A stretch of 64,000 nucleotides of DNA from an uncultured Anaerolineae bacterium (lineage in GTDB: Bacteria; Chloroflexota; Anaerolineae; Anaerolineales; Villigracilaceae), in contig CAIQVH010000036.1 in the NCBI GenBank assembly GCA_903875215.1, positions 1 through 64,000 on the forward strand. The letters are read 5' to 3'. This document shows positions 30,616 to 40,100 of this stretch, in pieces. Both the position numbers and the translations under genes were made by a program. Position 1 is the stretch's first letter; each line of letters starts with the position of its first letter. The notes under the pieces are model-generated. The model searched no databases. It was not told the DNA's origin and was given only the letters and a program-made list of their open reading frames with translations.

Positions 30616-31221
30616 TCAACTCATCGTCTGACGGCCGGAGAGAGCGCGCAGCAGCGTGTTCTGATCGGCATATTCCAGATCACCGCCGACAGGCAGGCCG
30701 CGCGCGAGACGGGTGACCTGCACCGGGTAAGCGGCCAGTTGCTGACGGAGGTACAACGCAGTCGCATCCCCTTCCATGCTGGGGTTGGTCGCCAGGATAA
30801 TTTCCCTGGCCTGGCCCTGCGCCACCCGCGCCAACAACGGGCGGATTTTCAAATCGTCCGGCCCAATCCCCTCAATCGGCGAGAGCACCCCGTGCAGGAC
30901 GTGGTATTTGCCCTGGTAAGCCCCCACCCGCTCCAAAGCCAGCACATCCAGCGGCTCTTCCACGACGCAGATCAGGGCCTCGTCGCGGGCGCGGCTCTCG
31001 CAAATCTCGCAACGGTCGCGCCCATTCAGCATGATATTAAAACAATCGGGGCAAAGGGCCGTATTCTGCTTGAGCGCACTCAACGCCTCGGCCAGCTGAC
31101 GTGAAACGTCCTCGGGCGCCCGCAACAGAAAAAAAGCCAGCCGCGAAGCCGATTTTGGCCCAATGCCGGGCAGCCGCTCGAAGGCGGTGATCAGATTCTG
31201 GAGGGGTTCGGGGAGAAGCAT
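30616..31221 (-). CDS. recR: recombination mediator protein RecR
   Basis: DNA-gap recombinational repair protein that works with RecO and RecF to load RecA. The N-terminal HhH motif is LITAFERLPGIGPKSASRLA. The zinc finger is CPDCFNIMLNGRDRCEIC, and the Toprim domain includes ICVVEEPLDVLALERVGAY and LATNPSMEGDATALYL. Length 201 aa is standard. It is third in the conserved dnaX-ybaB-recR cluster. Confidence 0.97.
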   Translation of the reverse strand: MLLPEPLQNLITAFERLPGIGPKSASRLAFFLLRAPEDVSRQLAEALSALKQNTALCPDCFNIMLNGRDRCEICESRARDEALICVVEEPLDVLALERVGAYQGKYHVLHGVLSPIEGIGPDDLKIRPLLARVAQGQAREIILATNPSMEGDATALYLRQQLAAYPVQVTRLARGLPVGGDLEYADQNTLLRALSGRQTMS

Positions 31222-31252
31222 AGGTTTTTGGAGTTGGGGCGCGCTGCCAGCC

Positions 31253-31579
31253 CTAGAACGGCAGCCCGCCGGCCAACGGCCCCATCATCTTTTCTTGCAA
31301 TTCGCGCGATTTATCGAGCGCCAGGTTGACGGCTGTCAGCAACATATCCTGCAACATCTCGGCGTCAGTTTCCTTCAAAAAATCGGGGTCAATTTCAACG
31401 CCGGTACATTTCTGATCACCCGTCATGGTGACCTTGATTGCTCCGCCACCCGCAGTAGCGCTAACCGTTTCTTGGGCGAGTTTTTCCTGCGCCTCAGCCA
31501 TCTGGCGCTGAAGCTTTTGCAGCTGCGCCATCATCGGGTTGCCGCCCATCGCCGGGCCGCGATTAAATCCTTTTGCCAT
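31253..31579 (-). CDS. YbaB/EbfC family nucleoid-associated protein
   Basis: Small DNA-binding protein of 108 aa that forms dimers and coats the nucleoid. The N-terminal helical region (MMAQLQKLQRQMAEAQEKLA) and the strand region GGGAIKVTMTGDQKCTGVEI with DPDFLKETDAEMLQDML are typical. I start at 31579 (MAKGFNRG), preceded by GAGGAG, rather than five codons upstream. It lies between dnaX and recR as in most bacteria. Confidence 0.92.
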   Translation of the reverse strand: MAKGFNRGPAMGGNPMMAQLQKLQRQMAEAQEKLAQETVSATAGGGAIKVTMTGDQKCTGVEIDPDFLKETDAEMLQDMLLTAVNLALDKSRELQEKMMGPLAGGLPF

Positions 31580-31636
31580 AAATCTGCTCCTCAATAACCT
31601 GGGGAATGTATTGGAAAAATCGATTTTACCTGCTGT

Positions 31637-33175
31637 TTACTGCGTATCCACAATCTCGCCGCCGTTTTGCAGAGCGGTGGCGACCATGCCGTCGGGTTTG
31701 ACGTGCGCGGGCAGGGTATTTTTCCCGCCCATGTCAAACCCTTGCACCGGGATGGAAACTCCCAGCAGTTCTTTCATGGCTTTTTCAACTGGCTGGGTAA
31801 TTTCTGGGCGATTAAATTTTTCGGGAAGAAGATTACCTACAAAACCAACCTGCAAAACGCCGTTTTGGATTTCGAGCGGCTTCCCGGAATTCACCAACCC
31901 GCTGGCCGCAGACTTGGGATCCTGTTGTTTGACCAGATTGGAAATCTGTTTCCAGACCCTGGTGATGTTCTCGAGGGAAATACCCGGCTCTTCCGGTGCG
32001 GATTCGGCTGCTTTGGCGGGACTCTGGCGGGTGACAGGTTGAGTCGGCGCGGGTCGGGGTACCGGTCTGGGCGCTGATCCGGTTTCGATGGGCAGTTGCG
32101 GCTGTTCGATCAGTTCGGCAACAGCCAGTTCAAGCCCCAGCGAAGGCGCCCAGCCGCCGCGCGCATCGATGGCGGCAGCGTTGAAGGCGCGCATCATGCG
32201 CACCAGCTCATGGGTTGGCAGGACCTGGGCATGCGCCACGATCTGCGTGCGTACATCCGGGGTGGCTTCCAGCTGGTCGCCATTGCCCAGTTGGACAAGC
32301 AGCACCTGGCGCAGATATTCGATGACCTGGCGGGCCAGGGTACGCACATCGGCGCCGGCATCCAGCGCCTGGTGGATTTCGTTCATGGCCGAGGCGGGCT
32401 GACGGGCGGCAATCGCTTCGATCAGGTTGATGACCGCCTGGCTGGTGGTGGTGCCGAGCACGCTCTGAGCGGTTGCCAGCGTGACCTGGCCGCCGGTGGA
32501 GGCCAGCTGGTCGAGCAAGGAAATGGCGTCGCGCATGCCGCCGGAGGATTGGCGCGCAATCAGGCTCAGGGCTTCGGCATCGGCGAGAATGTTCTCGGTC
32601 TTGCAGATCTCCTCGAGCCGCCGGATGATCTCTCCGAGCGGAAAGCGCCGGAATTCGTGACGCTGGCAGCGCGAGAGTACAGTGGCCGGAATATTGTGGC
32701 TTTCGGTGGTAGCCAGGATGAAAATAGCGTGCGGCGGGGGTTCCTCCAGCGTCTTCAACAGGGCGTTGAAGGCCGGTTTGGAGAGCATATGGACTTCATC
32801 AACAATATAGACTTTATAGCGGCCCTGCGAGGGCGAGAAGTTGATCTTTTCGCGCAGTTCGCGCACGTCATCGACGCCATTGTTGGAGGCGGCGTCAATT
32901 TCAATCACGTCCATGAAGCGGCTTTCGTTGACGGCCACACAGTGGGCGCACTCATTGCACGGACGCCGGGATTTATCCTCGGCCAGGCAGTTGACGGCCT
33001 TGGCCAGCAGGCGCGCGGCGGTGGTCTTGCCGGTGCCGCGCGGGCCGCTGAACAGGTAGGCATGCGCCACGTGATCCCCGGCAACGGCATTTTTCAACGT
33101 CTGAATGACGTGTTCCTGCGAGACGACCTCATCCCAGGCGAGCGGGCGCCATTTGCGATACAGAGCTTGAGTCAT
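31637..33175 (-). CDS. dnaX: DNA polymerase III subunits gamma/tau
   Basis: Clamp-loader ATPase of the replisome, 512 aa from MTQALYRKWRP. Walker A is GPRGTGKT (44-51), the zinc module is CLAEDKSRRPCNECAHC, Walker B is VYIVDEVHMLS, and sensor residues lie in ATTESHNIPATVLSRCQRHEF. A Pro-rich linker follows at about 385-420, then a tau-like C-terminal domain. The in-frame extension to 33295 is not homologous and I omit it. I saw no obvious slippery A-run that would program a short gamma form. Confidence 0.96.
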   Translation of the reverse strand: MTQALYRKWRPLAWDEVVSQEHVIQTLKNAVAGDHVAHAYLFSGPRGTGKTTAARLLAKAVNCLAEDKSRRPCNECAHCVAVNESRFMDVIEIDAASNNGVDDVRELREKINFSPSQGRYKVYIVDEVHMLSKPAFNALLKTLEEPPPHAIFILATTESHNIPATVLSRCQRHEFRRFPLGEIIRRLEEICKTENILADAEALSLIARQSSGGMRDAISLLDQLASTGGQVTLATAQSVLGTTTSQAVINLIEAIAARQPASAMNEIHQALDAGADVRTLARQVIEYLRQVLLVQLGNGDQLEATPDVRTQIVAHAQVLPTHELVRMMRAFNAAAIDARGGWAPSLGLELAVAELIEQPQLPIETGSAPRPVPRPAPTQPVTRQSPAKAAESAPEEPGISLENITRVWKQISNLVKQQDPKSAASGLVNSGKPLEIQNGVLQVGFVGNLLPEKFNRPEITQPVEKAMKELLGVSIPVQGFDMGGKNTLPAHVKPDGMVATALQNGGEIVDTQ

Positions 33176-33261
33176 ATCCGGTTCCCGTTTTCCATCAGGT
33201 TCATCATAGGCCGAATCATAGCATGGTTTTTCAGGAATGGCGAAGTTTCGCACCCCAAATA

Positions 33262-33290
33262 AAAACTGCCGGAGCCAGGCTTCCGGCAGT
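33262..33290 (-). terminator. Rho-independent terminator after prmA
   Basis: On the - strand, ACTGCCGG...CCGGCAGT with loop around AAGCCTGGCT is followed by TTTTTATTT. It ends the hrcA-grpE-dnaJ-prmA operon, 16 bases past the prmA stop. Confidence 0.88.
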
Positions 33291-33305
33291 GGCAAATGCG
33301 GCAGA

Positions 33306-34217
33306 CTATTTCCGGCAGAGCAGCGCCACCCAGTCGTTGATCTGGCGCTGATCCACCAGGCGCAGGCCGCATTTTTGCGCGGCGGCTATCACATCGGCGG
33401 CCTGATGCTCCAAAATACCAGACAGGATGATCGCCCCGCCCGGCTCCACCAGTTCCGCCATACCGGCCTCGAACAGGCGAATCAACACCGGGGCCAGGAT
33501 ATTGGCCAGCACGAACGGCGCGGAAACGAGCGAGAAATTCCCGGCGCGGACTGATTCCACCGAACCAACGCCCAGCTCGAACGCCTCGCTGGTGATGCCG
33601 TTGTTTTCGGCATTTTCCCGGCTGTTGAGAATAGCGGCCTGGTCAATGTCCACGCCGAGGGCCAGTTTCGCGCCCAACTTCAGCGCCGCCACCGAAAGAA
33701 TCCCCGAACCGCAGCCCACATCAATCACCGCGGCATTTTCCAGCGCCAGGCCTTCGAGCAGCTCCAGGCACAATTGGGTGGTCGGGTGAGTGCCGGTACC
33801 AAACGCCATTCCCGGATCAATCTTGATGACAATCCGCTCGGGGGCGGGCGATTGCATCCAAACGGGAACAATGATCAGGCGTGCCCCGATCGGAATCGGC
33901 TGGTAGCGAGTTTTCCAGGCTTCCATCCAGTTTTGGTCGGCGATGGCGGCAAAAGCCGGGGCCGGCAGGGGCTGGATCATGCCAAGGTAGAAGAGGGCTT
34001 CTTCCAACCGGCGGCGGGTTTCGTCGATGGCTTCATCCACCGGCAGGTAGGCGCGCACGGTGATATCGCCGGTGGGCGTGCCTTCATCCTCGTCGTTGAG
34101 AAAATCCACCGCCTGCTCGGTCATCACACCATTGGGGGCAAACCGCCCGAGCACATCCGCCACGGCCTCGGCCAATTCTCCATTTACAGTGAGCGATACT
34201 TCCAGCCAGTTTGTCAT
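33306..34217 (-). CDS. prmA: ribosomal protein L11 methyltransferase
   Basis: SAM-dependent enzyme that trimethylates ribosomal protein L11. The N-terminal substrate domain begins WLEVSLTVNGELAEAVADVL. The catalytic domain has DPGMAFGTGTHPTTQLCLEL, motif I VIDVGCGSGILSVAALKLG and post-motif NILAPVLIRL, equivalent to the NPPY-like loop. Length 303 aa is normal. Its ATG follows the dnaJ TAA directly, so it belongs to the heat-shock operon, a frequent arrangement. Confidence 0.93.
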   Translation of the reverse strand: MTNWLEVSLTVNGELAEAVADVLGRFAPNGVMTEQAVDFLNDEDEGTPTGDITVRAYLPVDEAIDETRRRLEEALFYLGMIQPLPAPAFAAIADQNWMEAWKTRYQPIPIGARLIIVPVWMQSPAPERIVIKIDPGMAFGTGTHPTTQLCLELLEGLALENAAVIDVGCGSGILSVAALKLGAKLALGVDIDQAAILNSRENAENNGITSEAFELGVGSVESVRAGNFSLVSAPFVLANILAPVLIRLFEAGMAELVEPGGAIILSGILEHQAADVIAAAQKCGLRLVDQRQINDWVALLCRK

Positions 34218-35330
34218 TTATCCGCCAAAGATTTCGTTTAATTTATCAAAAAAGCCCTTTTCCTGCGGTTTGGGCGTGGTGCCGAGCGTGAGAGCCAGCT
34301 TCTCAAACAGTTCGCGCTGTTCGGGGCTCAGCCTGGTGGGAATATCCACATTGACGATGATTTTCTGGTCGCCGCGCCCGGTCATGCGCAGACGCGGAAC
34401 GCCGCGGGCGCGCAGGGTAAACACCCTGCCGGGCTGGGTGCCAGACGGAATGGTGAGCTTTTCCTTGCCGTCCACCGTCGGGACTTCGATCTCGGCGCCG
34501 AGGGTGGCCTGGGCGATGTTGATGTCGAGATCGAGCAAGACGTCCTCGCCTTTGCGTTTGAAATATTCGTGCGGCAGCACATCCACCACCAGGAACAGGT
34601 TGCCATTCGGGCCGCCGTTGGTGCCTGGCTGGCCCTCGCCGGGCAGGCGGATCTGCATGCCGTTATCCACCCCGGCCGGCACCGTGACTTTTTTGGTCAC
34701 CTTTTTGCGCTCCAGCCCGCGCCCGGCACAGGTATGACACAACTTTTCGATCATCTGTCCGCGCCCCTGGCAGTTGGGACAAGGCACGGTTTCGACCATC
34801 TGGACGATGAAGGTTTGCCGCACCTGGCGCACTTCACCGCGCCCGCCACAGGTGCCGCAGGTGGAAATATTGCTGCCCGGCTCGGCACCCTTGCCCCGGC
34901 AGATGGAGCAGGTTTCATCGCGCTCGAAGGTGATTTCCTTTTCCACCCCAAAGACCGCTTCTTCAAACTTGAGCTGAATCGAGATCTGCAAATCACGCCC
35001 GCGCTTGGGCGTATTGCGGCGTGCGCTGCGGCCCGATCCAAACCCGAACAATTCTTCAAAGATATCTTCAAAATGGACACTGTAATCGGGCGAACCGCCC
35101 ATATCGCCCAGCCCGGCGCGGCCAAAACGGTCATACCGGGCGCGCTTGTCGGCATCCGACAGCACGCCATAGGCTTCATTGATTTCCTTGAACTTTTCCT
35201 CGGCATCCGGTTCCTTGCTGACATCCGGGTGGTACTGGCGCGCCAGCTTGCGGAAGGCCGACTTGATTTCATCAGCCGAGGCGGTGCGGGGCACGCCCAG
35301 AATTTCATAATAATCGCGGTTGGTTGTCAT
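34218..35330 (-). CDS. dnaJ: chaperone DnaJ (Hsp40)
   Basis: Co-chaperone that delivers unfolded clients to DnaK and triggers its ATPase. The J domain includes the HPD motif (34-36) in [17 protein letters not shown]. It is followed by a Gly-rich segment with [14 protein letters not shown], four zinc-binding repeats ([32 protein letters not shown]) and the C-terminal client-binding domains. Length 370 aa is standard. dnaK itself is not in this operon or window. Confidence 0.97.
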   Translation of the reverse strand: MTTNRDYYEILGVPRTASADEIKSAFRKLARQYHPDVSKEPDAEEKFKEINEAYGVLSDADKRARYDRFGRAGLGDMGGSPDYSVHFEDIFEELFGFGSGRSARRNTPKRGRDLQISIQLKFEEAVFGVEKEITFERDETCSICRGKGAEPGSNISTCGTCGGRGEVRQVRQTFIVQMVETVPCPNCQGRGQMIEKLCHTCAGRGLERKKVTKKVTVPAGVDNGMQIRLPGEGQPGTNGGPNGNLFLVVDVLPHEYFKRKGEDVLLDLDINIAQATLGAEIEVPTVDGKEKLTIPSGTQPGRVFTLRARGVPRLRMTGRGDQKIIVNVDIPTRLSPEQRELFEKLALTLGTTPKPQEKGFFDKLNEIFGG

Positions 35331-35381
35331 AATTTCATCTTCGGATGCAAAAGAATGCCCGGCCCTGAACAGCCGGGAGAA

Positions 35382-35900
35382 TTATTGCGCCACCTTGACG
35401 AGCGCAGGGCGTAAAACCCGCTCTCCGTGCATGTAGCCCTGCTGCAGCACGGCAATCACCAGTCCGGAAGCGTGCGTCTCACTCGGTTCCTGCATGATGG
35501 CCTCGTGCAGGTTGGGGTCAAAGGGTTTGCCCTCGGCTTCCATGCGCGTCACGCCTTCTTTATCAAGGATGGACTGGAATTTACGATAAACCAGTTCCAC
35601 GCCATCGGCCCAGGGCGCGTTGGCCGGGCGATTGGCCAGGGCGCGCTCCAGGTCATCGAAGACGGGCAACAAGCGCTTGATGGTTTCGCCGGAAGTCCAG
35701 CGCCCAACCTGTTCCTTTTCCTGCTCCATGCGGCGGCGGTAATTGACAAAGTCGGCGCGTTCGCGCTGCAGAGCATCGAGATATTCCTGGGCCCTGGCCT
35801 GTGATTCGGCCAGCTGAGTTTTCAGGGCTTCCAGCTCTACCTCCTCAACCGGGGTCTGGTCTTCGGCATCGGAGCCTTGATTCTGTTTACGCTTGGTCAT
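35382..35900 (-). CDS. grpE: nucleotide exchange factor GrpE
   Basis: Releases ADP from DnaK during the chaperone cycle. 172 aa: an acidic N-terminus (QTPVEEVELEALKTQLAE), a long coiled coil, then RERADFVNYRRRMEQEKE and the C-terminal beta domain with the signature GKPFDPNLHEAIMQEPS. I start at 35900, where GGAGAA lies 7-8 bases upstream; this overlaps the end of hrcA by 14 bases. It is followed by dnaJ in the CIRCE-controlled operon. Confidence 0.95.
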   Translation of the reverse strand: MTKRKQNQGSDAEDQTPVEEVELEALKTQLAESQARAQEYLDALQRERADFVNYRRRMEQEKEQVGRWTSGETIKRLLPVFDDLERALANRPANAPWADGVELVYRKFQSILDKEGVTRMEAEGKPFDPNLHEAIMQEPSETHASGLVIAVLQQGYMHGERVLRPALVKVAQ

Positions 35901-36951
35901 CCGTCTGTTCTCCTGCAAAAGTATCATTAACGAGGTCGCTCAACAGGCCGGCGACATAGCGCACGGCCGGAATGGTACGATTATAAGACATGCGCATCGG
36001 CCCGAGCACGCCCAGCGTGCCCGTCACAACGCCGGGAACCCCGTAGCGAGCCAGCACCATCGAACATTGGCGCAGTTCCTCCCAGGCGCCCTCGCCGCCG
36101 ATGATCACCTGCACGCCGCCGATGCCGCTGTCCATCATCGTCCGCGAGAGCAGTTCCTGGATCTGGCTGCGCTCTTCCAGCAGGCGCAGCGCACGGCGCG
36201 CTTCTTCGGATGCGTTGAATTCCGGCTCGGCCAGCACATTGGTCAGGCCGTCGTAGTACAGCTCTCCTGAGACGAGGTCACCACTGCGGCGCATGTCACG
36301 CGTGACCAGCAGTGTGATATCCTGCTCGAGGGCATCCGCCCGCGCGGAAAGCGTGTTGATTTCATCTGCGGTGCGGCTCTGATAGGCCTGGTTGAGACGG
36401 TTCGCAGTGGCAGAGAGCCGTTCCTGGGTCACCGGTTCGGCCAGGGTTAGAATCTGCTGGTTGACTTCGCCGCCAGCCATGACCAGCACCATCAAAACCT
36501 GCCGCCCCTGCGTTGAGATTAATTCGACGTGCTTGAAGCGCGATTTTTCAGCATGCGGCGCGGTGACAAGCGAAACCGCCTGCGATTGCTGCGCCAGCAC
36601 TGCCGCGGTCAGCGTCATCCACTGGTCTATTTCGGGGCGCGCCTGGTGAAACTGGTGACTGATGGTGTTCTGAACGTTTTCGGGCAGCTCCGGGTGGATC
36701 ATGTGCCCGACAAAATAACGGTAGCCTTCTTCCGTCGGGACACGCCCGGCGGAGGTGTGCGGCTGCCGCAGGTGGCCGGTCTCTGTCAGCGCCAGCATTT
36801 CATTTCGAATGGTGGCCGAGCTCAGATCGAGATGGTAGCGTTCCACCAGGCGCTGCGAACCCACCGGCTGCGCGAACTCGATATAGTCGCGCACCACCAG
36901 CATCAGGATGGTTTTTTGTCTTTCGGTCAGATCAGCCATGCGTTTCATCAT
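35887..36951 (-). CDS. hrcA: heat-inducible transcription repressor HrcA
   Basis: Winged-helix repressor of class I heat-shock genes that binds CIRCE; GroE assists its folding. DNA-binding part: TERQKTILMLVVRDYIEFAQ, QPVGSQRLVERYHLDLSSAT, IRNEMLALTETGHLRQPHTS, AGRVPTEEGYRYFV. The C-terminal GAF-like dimer part ends MRMSYNRTIPAVRYVAGLLS. It is 354 aa from the first ATG; ATGs at codons 2 and 5 are possible, and no clear ribosome site separates them. A CIRCE element begins 8 bases upstream, so it represses its own operon. Confidence 0.96.
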   Translation of the reverse strand: MMKRMADLTERQKTILMLVVRDYIEFAQPVGSQRLVERYHLDLSSATIRNEMLALTETGHLRQPHTSAGRVPTEEGYRYFVGHMIHPELPENVQNTISHQFHQARPEIDQWMTLTAAVLAQQSQAVSLVTAPHAEKSRFKHVELISTQGRQVLMVLVMAGGEVNQQILTLAEPVTQERLSATANRLNQAYQSRTADEINTLSARADALEQDITLLVTRDMRRSGDLVSGELYYDGLTNVLAEPEFNASEEARRALRLLEERSQIQELLSRTMMDSGIGGVQVIIGGEGAWEELRQCSMVLARYGVPGVVTGTLGVLGPMRMSYNRTIPAVRYVAGLLSDLVNDTFAGEQTDDQA

Positions 36952-36958
36952 GAAAAAA

Positions 36959-36985
36959 ATAGCACTCCGGGCGCATGAGTGCTAA
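36959..36985 (-). promoter_or_regulatory. CIRCE operator
   Basis: On the - strand TTAGCACTC, nine bases, GAGTGCTAT: the standard CIRCE inverted repeat TTAGCACTC-N9-GAGTGCTAA with one mismatch. It stands between the hrcA promoter and its start codon and is the binding site for HrcA. Confidence 0.96.
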
Positions 36986-36997
36986 ACGACGAACTTA

Positions 36998-37026
36998 ATC
37001 ATAACATGCGGGCATAAGCGCGTCAA
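36998..37026 (-). promoter_or_regulatory. promoter of the hrcA-grpE-dnaJ-prmA operon
   Basis: On the - strand TTGACG, a 17-base spacer and TATGAT, about 12 bases before CIRCE: a housekeeping sigma-70 type promoter that CIRCE-bound HrcA would block. Confidence 0.85.
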
Positions 37027-37070
37027 TAAGAGGAGTATTAGAAGGAGCCCGGGATTATTACATTTCTCAC

Positions 37071-37099
37071 TTGCCCCGCAGACTAATCAGGTCTACAAT
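37071..37099 (+). promoter_or_regulatory. candidate promoter of the glyA-gcvT fusion
   Basis: TTGCCC, a 17-base spacer and TACAAT, 64 bases before the ATG. Both boxes are near consensus. The short leader shows no glycine-riboswitch core. Confidence 0.55.
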
Positions 37100-37163
37100 T
37101 AATAATATTTGTCTGACAAAGTTGAGCATCTTCAGATTCTGATTCCTCTTCACAGGAGTAAAA

Positions 37164-40100
37164 ATGACCGATTTTCTTTTCCGCGGCAGCCTGGCCGACC
37201 TCGACCCCGAAGTCTACAAACTGACCCAGCTCGAAGCCGAGCGCCAGGCCCGCAAATTGATCCTGATCCCGTCCGAGAGCCAGGCGCCGCTCGCGGTGCG
37301 CGAAGCGATGGGCTCCGCCTTCCAGAACATTTACGCCGAAGGCTACCCGGAAGATTCCTGGCGCAAGATGGACGACGATGACCTGCTCAACTACGGCGAA
37401 CGCCTGAACGAGTACCGCCGCTACGGCGATCCGCGCTACTACAAGGGCGTGGAATACGCCGACATCGTCGAGTCGCTGGCCATCAGCCGCGCGCGGCACG
37501 CTTTCGCTGCCAACGGCGTGAGGCCCGAGCAGATTTTCGTCAACGTGCAGGCGCTTTCGGGCGGCCCCGCCAACAATGCCGTTTACCAAGCGCTCGTTAA
37601 CCTGGGCGATACCATCATGGGCATGAACCTGCTGCACGGCGGGCATCTCAGCCACGGTTCGTCCGTCAACCGCAGCGGCAAGTGGTTCAAGGCCGTGCAT
37701 TATGCCGTTGACCCCGAAACCCAGAAAATCAACTATGACGCCGTCCGCGAGCTGGCGCTGGCGAACAAACCCAAACTGCTCATCGCCGGGGCGTCGTCCT
37801 ACTCGTGGGTGCCCGACTGGAAAAGGTTCCGCGAAATTGCCGATGAAGTCGGCGCGTACTTCCTGGCCGACATCTCCCACCTGGGCGGTCTCGTCGCGGC
37901 GGGCGTCGTCCCGTCGCCCATCGGCTATGCCCATGTCGTCATGTCCACCACCCACAAGTCGCTCGATGGCCCGCGCGGGGCAGTCCTGCTAACCACCGAC
38001 GCCGCCATCGCCAAGAAAATTGACCGGGCGGTGTTCCCCGGCGAGCAGGGCGGCCCGCACGTCCACATTTTTGCCGCGCTGGCGCTGACCTTCAAGCTGG
38101 CCCAGACCGAGCAATTCAAGAAACTCCAGGCTGAGACCATCAAAAACGCCATCGCCATGGCTGACCAGTTCGCCAAGCGCGGCCTGCGCATCCCCTTTGG
38201 CGGCACCGACACCCATCTCGTGAATGTCGATGTCACCAGCGTCCCCGGCCTGACCGGCGACATGGCAGCGCGTATTCTCGACATCGCCGGTATCGTCGTC
38301 AACCGCAACACCATCCCCGGTGACAAAGATTCGCGTGACCCGAGCGGCATCCGCCTGGGCACGCCCTGGATTACCCAGCGCGGTTTCGACGAAGCCCAAA
38401 CCCGCGCCCTGGCCGACATCATCGCCGATTTGCTGCTCGGCTGCACCGCGCACAGCGTCGAGACCGTCCGCGAAGGCAAAAAGAAGCGCGCCAAAGTCGA
38501 TTTCGCGCTACTTAATGATGCACGCTTAAAAGTCCGCAAGATGGCGGAAAGCGCAGGCGTGGACTTCGAATATTCGAAATCCGAATATCCGCATTTCTAT
38601 TATGTGGATGATGTCTCCGCAACGGGCGTTTTCGCCCTTGAAGGGAGTCGCGTCCGCCAGTTTTTGGATTACACCGTCAGCGCGGACCTTTCCACCCTGA
38701 AGCCGGGTTCCGCTATGGAAACCACCATCGCCACTCCCAAGGGAACCGTCGCTGGCACTTTGACCTGTCTCGAAGGCGGCGCGTACCAGTTGGCCGTTCC
38801 CGCCGCGGATGCCGGTACCGTTGCGACGTGGCTGCGTGACCTTTCAGATGGCTACATCTCCACTCGGCTGGATGGCAAACCAGACGCGGACCCGATGCGG
38901 CTTCCGGGACCGGTGATTGTCGCGGATGCGACGTTATCCGGTTCTCCGGTTAACCGGTTAACCGGAAAACCGTATAACGGGAAACCCTGGTTTATCGGGA
39001 TCACGGATACGGGTAGTCAAGCCCCGAAACCGGATTTCGCGTGGACAGAGTCCGAGGGAGCGCTGAAACGCACTCGCTTGTACGAATCCCACAAATCCCT
39101 GGGCGGACGATTGGTGCCGTTTGCGGGCTGGGAAATGCCAGTCCAATATACCGGCGTGAAGGAAGAGCACCTGGCAACGCGCCAAGCGGCTGGCCTGTTC
39201 GATGTTTCGCACATGGGCGTGTACGAAGTGCTCGGGCGCGATGCGGCGTCGTTCCTGGATACGGTCTGCGGCAACGACTGCGGCGGGCTGGGCGCGGGTG
39301 AGAGCCTGTATACGCACTTCCTGACCCCCGATGCCGATGTGATTGACGATACGCTGGTCTACCGGCGCGGCGCGGAGAAGTTCCTGGTGGTGGTGAACGC
39401 GTCGAACGATGACAAAGACCGCACCTGGCTCGAAAGCGTGCGCGACGGCGCCGTGAAAATTGACAATAACCGCCCCTGGGCGCGGACGTTTGGCTACGAA
39501 GCCGTCATCCGCAACCTGCGTGACCCCAAAGCGGGCGACGATATGCGCGTGGATATTGCCCTACAAGGCCCGAAGAGCCGCGATACGCTGCTGGCAATGG
39601 GCGTGGACGGGGCGACGAAGGCGCGCATCATGAAGTTGAAGCGCACCGAATTGTGCGACGCGGTAGTGGGCGGGTTTGACCTGATTGTCTCGCGCACCGG
39701 CTACACCGGCGAGAAGATGGCTTTTGAGCTGTTCGTGCATCCTGACCGCGCGGTGGATTTCTGGAACGCGGTGCTGAAGGCGGGCGAAGCGTTTGGTGTC
39801 AAGCCGATTGGCCTGGGCGCGCGCGACAGCCTGCGCACCGAAGCGGGGTTGCCGCTCTACGGTCACGAAATGGGTCTCGGCTCGGGCAAGTTCGGCGAGC
39901 GTGACCTGGGCGTGGCGGAAGGCGGGTTTGGCTCGTATGTCAAGCCGTACAAGCCGTATTTCATCGGGCGCGAAGCCTTTATGGCGCGCGAGAAGGCCCG
40001 CAAGGGCGTGGTCATCCGTTTCCGCTTCACCGAGCAGGGCATGCGCATGGCCCACAACGGCGATCCGGTGGTGGACAAGAAGGGCAAAGTCATCGGCTGG

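Noticed and set aside
37027-37163. Glycine riboswitch before the glyA-gcvT fusion
   Set aside because: The leader after the likely promoter is only about 60 bases and lacks the conserved aptamer cores.
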